Assembly: GCA_024516155.1 (NCBI GenBank)
Contig: JAJJXM010000001.1
Span: forward strand, 620,001 to 684,000
Source: Pyronema omphalodes
Taxonomy: Eukaryota; Ascomycota; Pezizomycetes; Pezizales; Pyronemataceae
Direction: 5' to 3'
Length of the DNA stretch: 64,000 nt
Part shown: positions 60,304 to 64,000 of the stretch, in pieces
How the letters are laid out: each line of letters opens with the position of its first letter
How positions within the stretch are numbered: position 1 is the stretch's first letter
Program-made: the position numbers and the translations under genes
The notes under the pieces: generated by a model
Told to the model about the DNA's origin: nothing
Seen by the model: the letters and a program-made list of their open reading frames with translations, nothing else
The model's database searches: none

Positions 60304-62021
60304 TCTTGTAGGTGTATGATCACGGGTTGAAAAGGATCATGGACTTTCGAAAGGAATTTTTTTATGTTTATTGACTTGGTTATTGGACTATTGTCAGGCG
60401 TTTTGAGGGGCTTTTTTTACTTTTTTTCTTTTTATGATACTGAAAGTTTTTGGCATTTTTGTTTTTTGAAGGGGGGTGTAGATATTATAAGAATATCAAG
60501 GGGTTTTGTTTGGTTGTTTGGTTATTTGGTTGATAAACCGAAAATGAAGTGATGTATACAAATGGTATCCTATACTCGTGACGAGACCCTATGTGAGACA
60601 AGAGATGACTTTCAGAAATACTCGCGATGAAGCAAGGACCAAGGTAACCATAACACCAACAGACACGGCACAGTTAAGCCAAGGTAGCCAAGGTAGCTAC
60701 ATATAATGCAATTGTAATTGTAATTGTAACTATGGCGGTGATTTATTGAACTCCAAAGCTATCAGGCAGTCATAATCATTTTTGATAGTTTTCATACACA
60801 GAGATAGCCAATATCATTAATTGACAAGCAAGATGCATCACCCATTGAAATTTTATTCCTTACCTTGTATTGTCGCATAAAGTCATATCTCGCGAATGGT
60901 AGTTTCGGTTGTTGTTATCTATATCTATGTACATCATTATGGCCTGCTTGAAATCAAGTTATCCTGAAATGTTGGCAGCTTAGATACCACCCCATCCCTG
61001 TGAATCCCATTATCCATTAGAAACACCCAGTACCTTGTACCCAGTACCCAGTGGCACTGAGGAGAGTGATGAATAATTTCTATCATCAAGGTATGGAAGA
61101 GTTGGATTGCTGTATAGCCACGAATCCAGTGGTACAATGAATAGCCTACCTCTCAAGGACCAAGGCATACAGAGTTTCAATATTATATCCATCTTGAACC
61201 ATTGGGGTTAGATCACCATTGACCTGCCTGCCGCTCTGGATCTTGCATAATGTATCTTGGAGCATCTTGGAGCATCTACTTCCTTCCAATTTTCACCTTT
61301 TAGTTAATACCAGCTTAGTAATTGCCATAGATTTCAAGTCTTTACTTCAGTCTTTTACACCTATTCTACGAGATATTCAGCAAAAACCTGTTAGATGGGC
61401 ACCATAGATATAAGTTGTAACTCGGTATCCGGGTTGTGGTGTTTATCAGTTGTGATCTACAATTCACCAGTTTTTTTCTGGAAAAGTTAGGACTGAGATT
61501 TAGATCTAGATCTAGTTTAGCCTTTTGGAAAGTTTTCATGGTATGAGGTTCGCTGTGTCGTTGGAAAAAGAGAGAAAAGAAAAAGAAAAAGATCCAAGGA
61601 TTCAAGGATCCATATATTTCTTCTGCACAGGGATTTTTTTTCATTTTTTCATTTCTTTTTTTCAGTGCGGTTCCATCAACCGACCCAGACTCCCAGCTGT
61701 AACCGGCTACGATTTCTCGCTCAATTTTCTTCCATCACAGCGGTTGAAGGCGAATCAAGCGATAACTTGGGGGTGTAGTTACGACCCCTGTATGTGCCAT
61801 AGTGCCATAAGACCATCACACCAAGCGCATCTCCCCATCCCCGTAAGCCGACGTCATCCCTGCCAAACGCTCTTGGATATAACCTCCCACTCCTACCGGA
61901 TTTGGTAGATCTCCAATAATGTCGGTTCCGATCCACAATACCTGATTTTTTTTTTCTATCACAAACTTCTTACAGACCTTACAAAATATATATATATATA
62001 TATGAACCCCTAAGAACCTCC
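60304..62021. other. spacer BIR1 / BLI-3-like gene
   Basis: 1.7 kb without a gene. It includes AATTGT repeats (about 60710-60728), CAGTACC near-repeats (about 61027-61050), T-rich 3' flank sequence after BIR1, and a (TA)n run (61986-62002) 20 bp before the BLI-3-like ATG that could influence its promoter or leader. Confidence 0.5.
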
Positions 62022-62891
62022 ATGCCATCTTTACGAGCAACTACTCATTACCTACGGAATATCACCCTCCATACCAAAGCTACCAGACCGAAATTATTTG
62101 TTCCCACCTCTGTCACCACCAATAAATTCGTACGGCATATATCCCGGACTTCTGTCATCATGTCTTCAATGCACGCCTCCAACACCTCCCACCATTTCAC
62201 AACCGGGGAGACTGGGAATCTAAACGCAGATCCCTACAAAGCTGCCAATGCCGATAACTCCAACTGCTCTTTGAAGGAGAAAGTCGAGGATTTGATTAAA
62301 TTCGCAAAGGCGGTGAAGTTCTGTATGATGACTACCAGACAGGATTTATCGGGGCTGTTGGTGTCTAGATGTATGGCGGTTGCGGATGTCGAGGGAGGAG
62401 TGGATCTTTGTTTCCATACTAATACTGAAACGGGAAAGACGGATGAGATTGCGAGTGATAGTCATGTTAATGTGGCGTTTATTAAGGAGAATGTAAGTTT
62501 CTCATATCTCAAAGACGGTTTCAAAACGCGGGGAAATTTTTGGATGTATATATGTGCTAATGTTAATCGATAATAGGGTGAATGGGCCTCTATCTCTGGT
62601 CTCGCAACAATCGAATGTGATCGCGAAAAGGTTCGCGCTCATTACACACCCTCCCTTAAAGCCTGGGTTGGAGACCTTGGTGATGGAATTCACGACGGTG
62701 GACCAGATGATCCAAGAATCGCCATTATTAAGGTGAAGGCAATTACTGCGAGCTACGCATTCCAGAAGGGAAATGCCATCACGAGAGGATTGGAGATTGC
62801 GAAGGGAGCTGTAACTGGATCTACTGCTAGTAACAATAAGCTTAGGGAGATTACCGAGGAGGAGTTGAAGCAGTATAGAGCTAATAACTAA
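62022..62891 (+). CDS. BLI-3-like protein, FMN-binding split-barrel family
   Basis: Two exons (62022-62492 and 62577-62891) with a GTAAGT/TAG intron of 84 nt encode 261 residues. The core resembles pyridoxamine-phosphate-oxidase-like proteins of the Neurospora BLI-3 (blue-light-induced) type: VKFCMMTTRQ, LVSRCMAV, VDLCFHTNTETGKTDEI, VNVAFIKE, GEWASISGLATIE and YTPSLKAWVGDLGDG. These are expected to bind a flavin or related cofactor; the activity is unknown. The first 46 residues are rich in Arg/Lys/Thr/Ser and free of acidic residues, so they may be a mitochondrial presequence. A second ATG (62160) begins MSSMHAS, where the cytosolic form of the family would start. Light control is known for the Neurospora gene and not shown here. 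Confidence 0.9.
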
Positions 62892-64000
62892 GGGGAGATG
62901 ATGATGGCTTTTGTATATATACTTGACGGCTTTTATGAATTATGATTGTATGATTATTTCTCGAAGGATTATTGGGGAATAATCTCCTGTAAGAATGTTT
63001 TAGATTTCCGTGGCTCGTTTTAAACTCTTCATTTTACTCCAGAACACAATACGACGGAAAATGTGGAGCATTTTCAGTTAATGATGTTAAAGAAGTCCTT
63101 GGTTGTAACAACATGGTAGGCCTAGAGGATATGATGGGCTTTCTTCATCTGTACAAAGGATGTATTCATATCACAAACATAACGAGGATTAAATTTCGGT
63201 TTTCCGAATTCGCGACAATTCGTGACGTCGACGTTAAGGTGTAGTTTTTACAACCCCCCCCCCCCCCCCTCTCTCTCTCCCTTCCCCCTTCTCTTCAATT
63301 CCCTAAACCGTAAAAATATCTACAGTGATTCACGCAACCCTTAAACTAAATCATCGATCCATATATATTATTCGAACGATTGAAAAGTTAAGTGCTTCCT
63401 GATATTGGAAACCCCGCCAGTGAGCCGGTGACGTCGACGCGCTAAAGTAGATGAGATATTTTTGGAAGCGGGAACTTGTTCTGATGAATCCACGCTAGTA
63501 ACCTTCCTCGTTGTCGTCGTCGCATTTCGTCCCTGTTTTCGTGCATAAATGTCTTCCCTCCAACATCAACATCAACATCAACATCATTGGCTTGTGCGAA
63601 ATCATGTTTCAGTACACCTGGTAATATGGTGGAGATAAGAAGGGTTGGATTAAATTTCTTATTTTTTTGATTGAGAAGAACGGTGAAGAGTTTCAATCAC
63701 AGAAACCATGATAGAGGATTCCAATGGTCGTTTAATGCATTTACAGTTCGACTGAAGAACAATACAGGGCGGTGATACAGATATGGTTCCCATATTTTTC
63801 CTTGTTACAGTTAAATTGAGCTGTATAGAATACGATTAGGCGTGCAGAAACTCTGTGCAACCTGCATATGCGAAGACGGAATAACTCTCGATGCAGTCCG
63901 CAGCCATTATCTCCACTTTTTGTGCGATGATTTGTCATGTAGATAGAAGATAGCCAGAAAGCCACCGCCGTATGTATCAGCCATAGAGTGGAGTTCGCAA
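62892..64000. other. right flank without recognisable gene
   Basis: 1.1 kb with no gene. It includes a C16 tract followed by CT repeats (63254-63278) and two copies of GTGACGTCGACG (63222-63233 and 63428-63439), 206 bp apart, which may be regulatory sites for a gene beyond the window. Confidence 0.45.

Overview
The window looks like nuclear DNA of a filamentous ascomycete (Pezizomycotina; a Leotiomycete is possible, but that is a guess). The evidence is intron-bearing genes with short GT-AG introns (about 46-170 nt), branch points of the CTAAC/CTGAC type, genes scattered on both strands, and families such as BLI-3, SUN/GH132, SYP1 and fungal FUSC-like membrane proteins. I can support twelve protein-coding genes. 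I found no convincing tRNA, rRNA, CRISPR array or intact transposon.

Left part (1-30.3 kb): gene-poor and rich in simple repeats. It holds only a SUN-family cell-wall gene (4653-6618, +) and a C2H2 zinc-finger transcription factor of Rpn4-like type (20809-22659, +). The factor sits between about 14.2 kb of gene-free DNA upstream and about 7.6 kb downstream. The downstream side carries a perfect array of about 68 copies of an 8-bp unit (23179-23726), followed by a run of other tandem repeats to about 25.2 kb.

Right part (30.3-62.9 kb): ten housekeeping or cell-biology genes, mostly alternating in strand. They are a class II aldolase (-), the RNA polymerase I largest subunit RPA190 (-), the U4/U6 splicing factor PRP3 (+), a CDK-like kinase resembling CAK/Csk1 (-), the endocytic F-BAR/muHD adaptor SYP1 (+), a FUSC/Bre4-type multispanning membrane protein (-), the ESCRT regulator IST1 (+), the mitochondrial CDP-DAG synthase TAM41 (-), the chromosomal passenger protein BIR1 (+) and a BLI-3-type flavin-binding-fold protein (+). 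RPA190/PRP3, kinase/SYP1, FUSC/IST1 and TAM41/BIR1 are head-to-head pairs sharing an intergenic promoter region; the others meet tail-to-tail or run in the same direction. Co-location does not imply one pathway.

Exon structures were derived by hand from splice signals, reading-frame continuity and family motifs. The main uncertain point is the N-terminal part of the FUSC-like gene, where canonical splicing leaves the frame out by one base. The most unusual material is non-coding: the 8-bp array whose minus strand reads as tandem 3' splice acceptors, a 43-nt array of overlapping 5' splice-donor hexamers, a diverged triplicate of roughly 95-nt units, and many G/C homopolymers of 15-19 nt. I did not find a clearly new multi-gene system.
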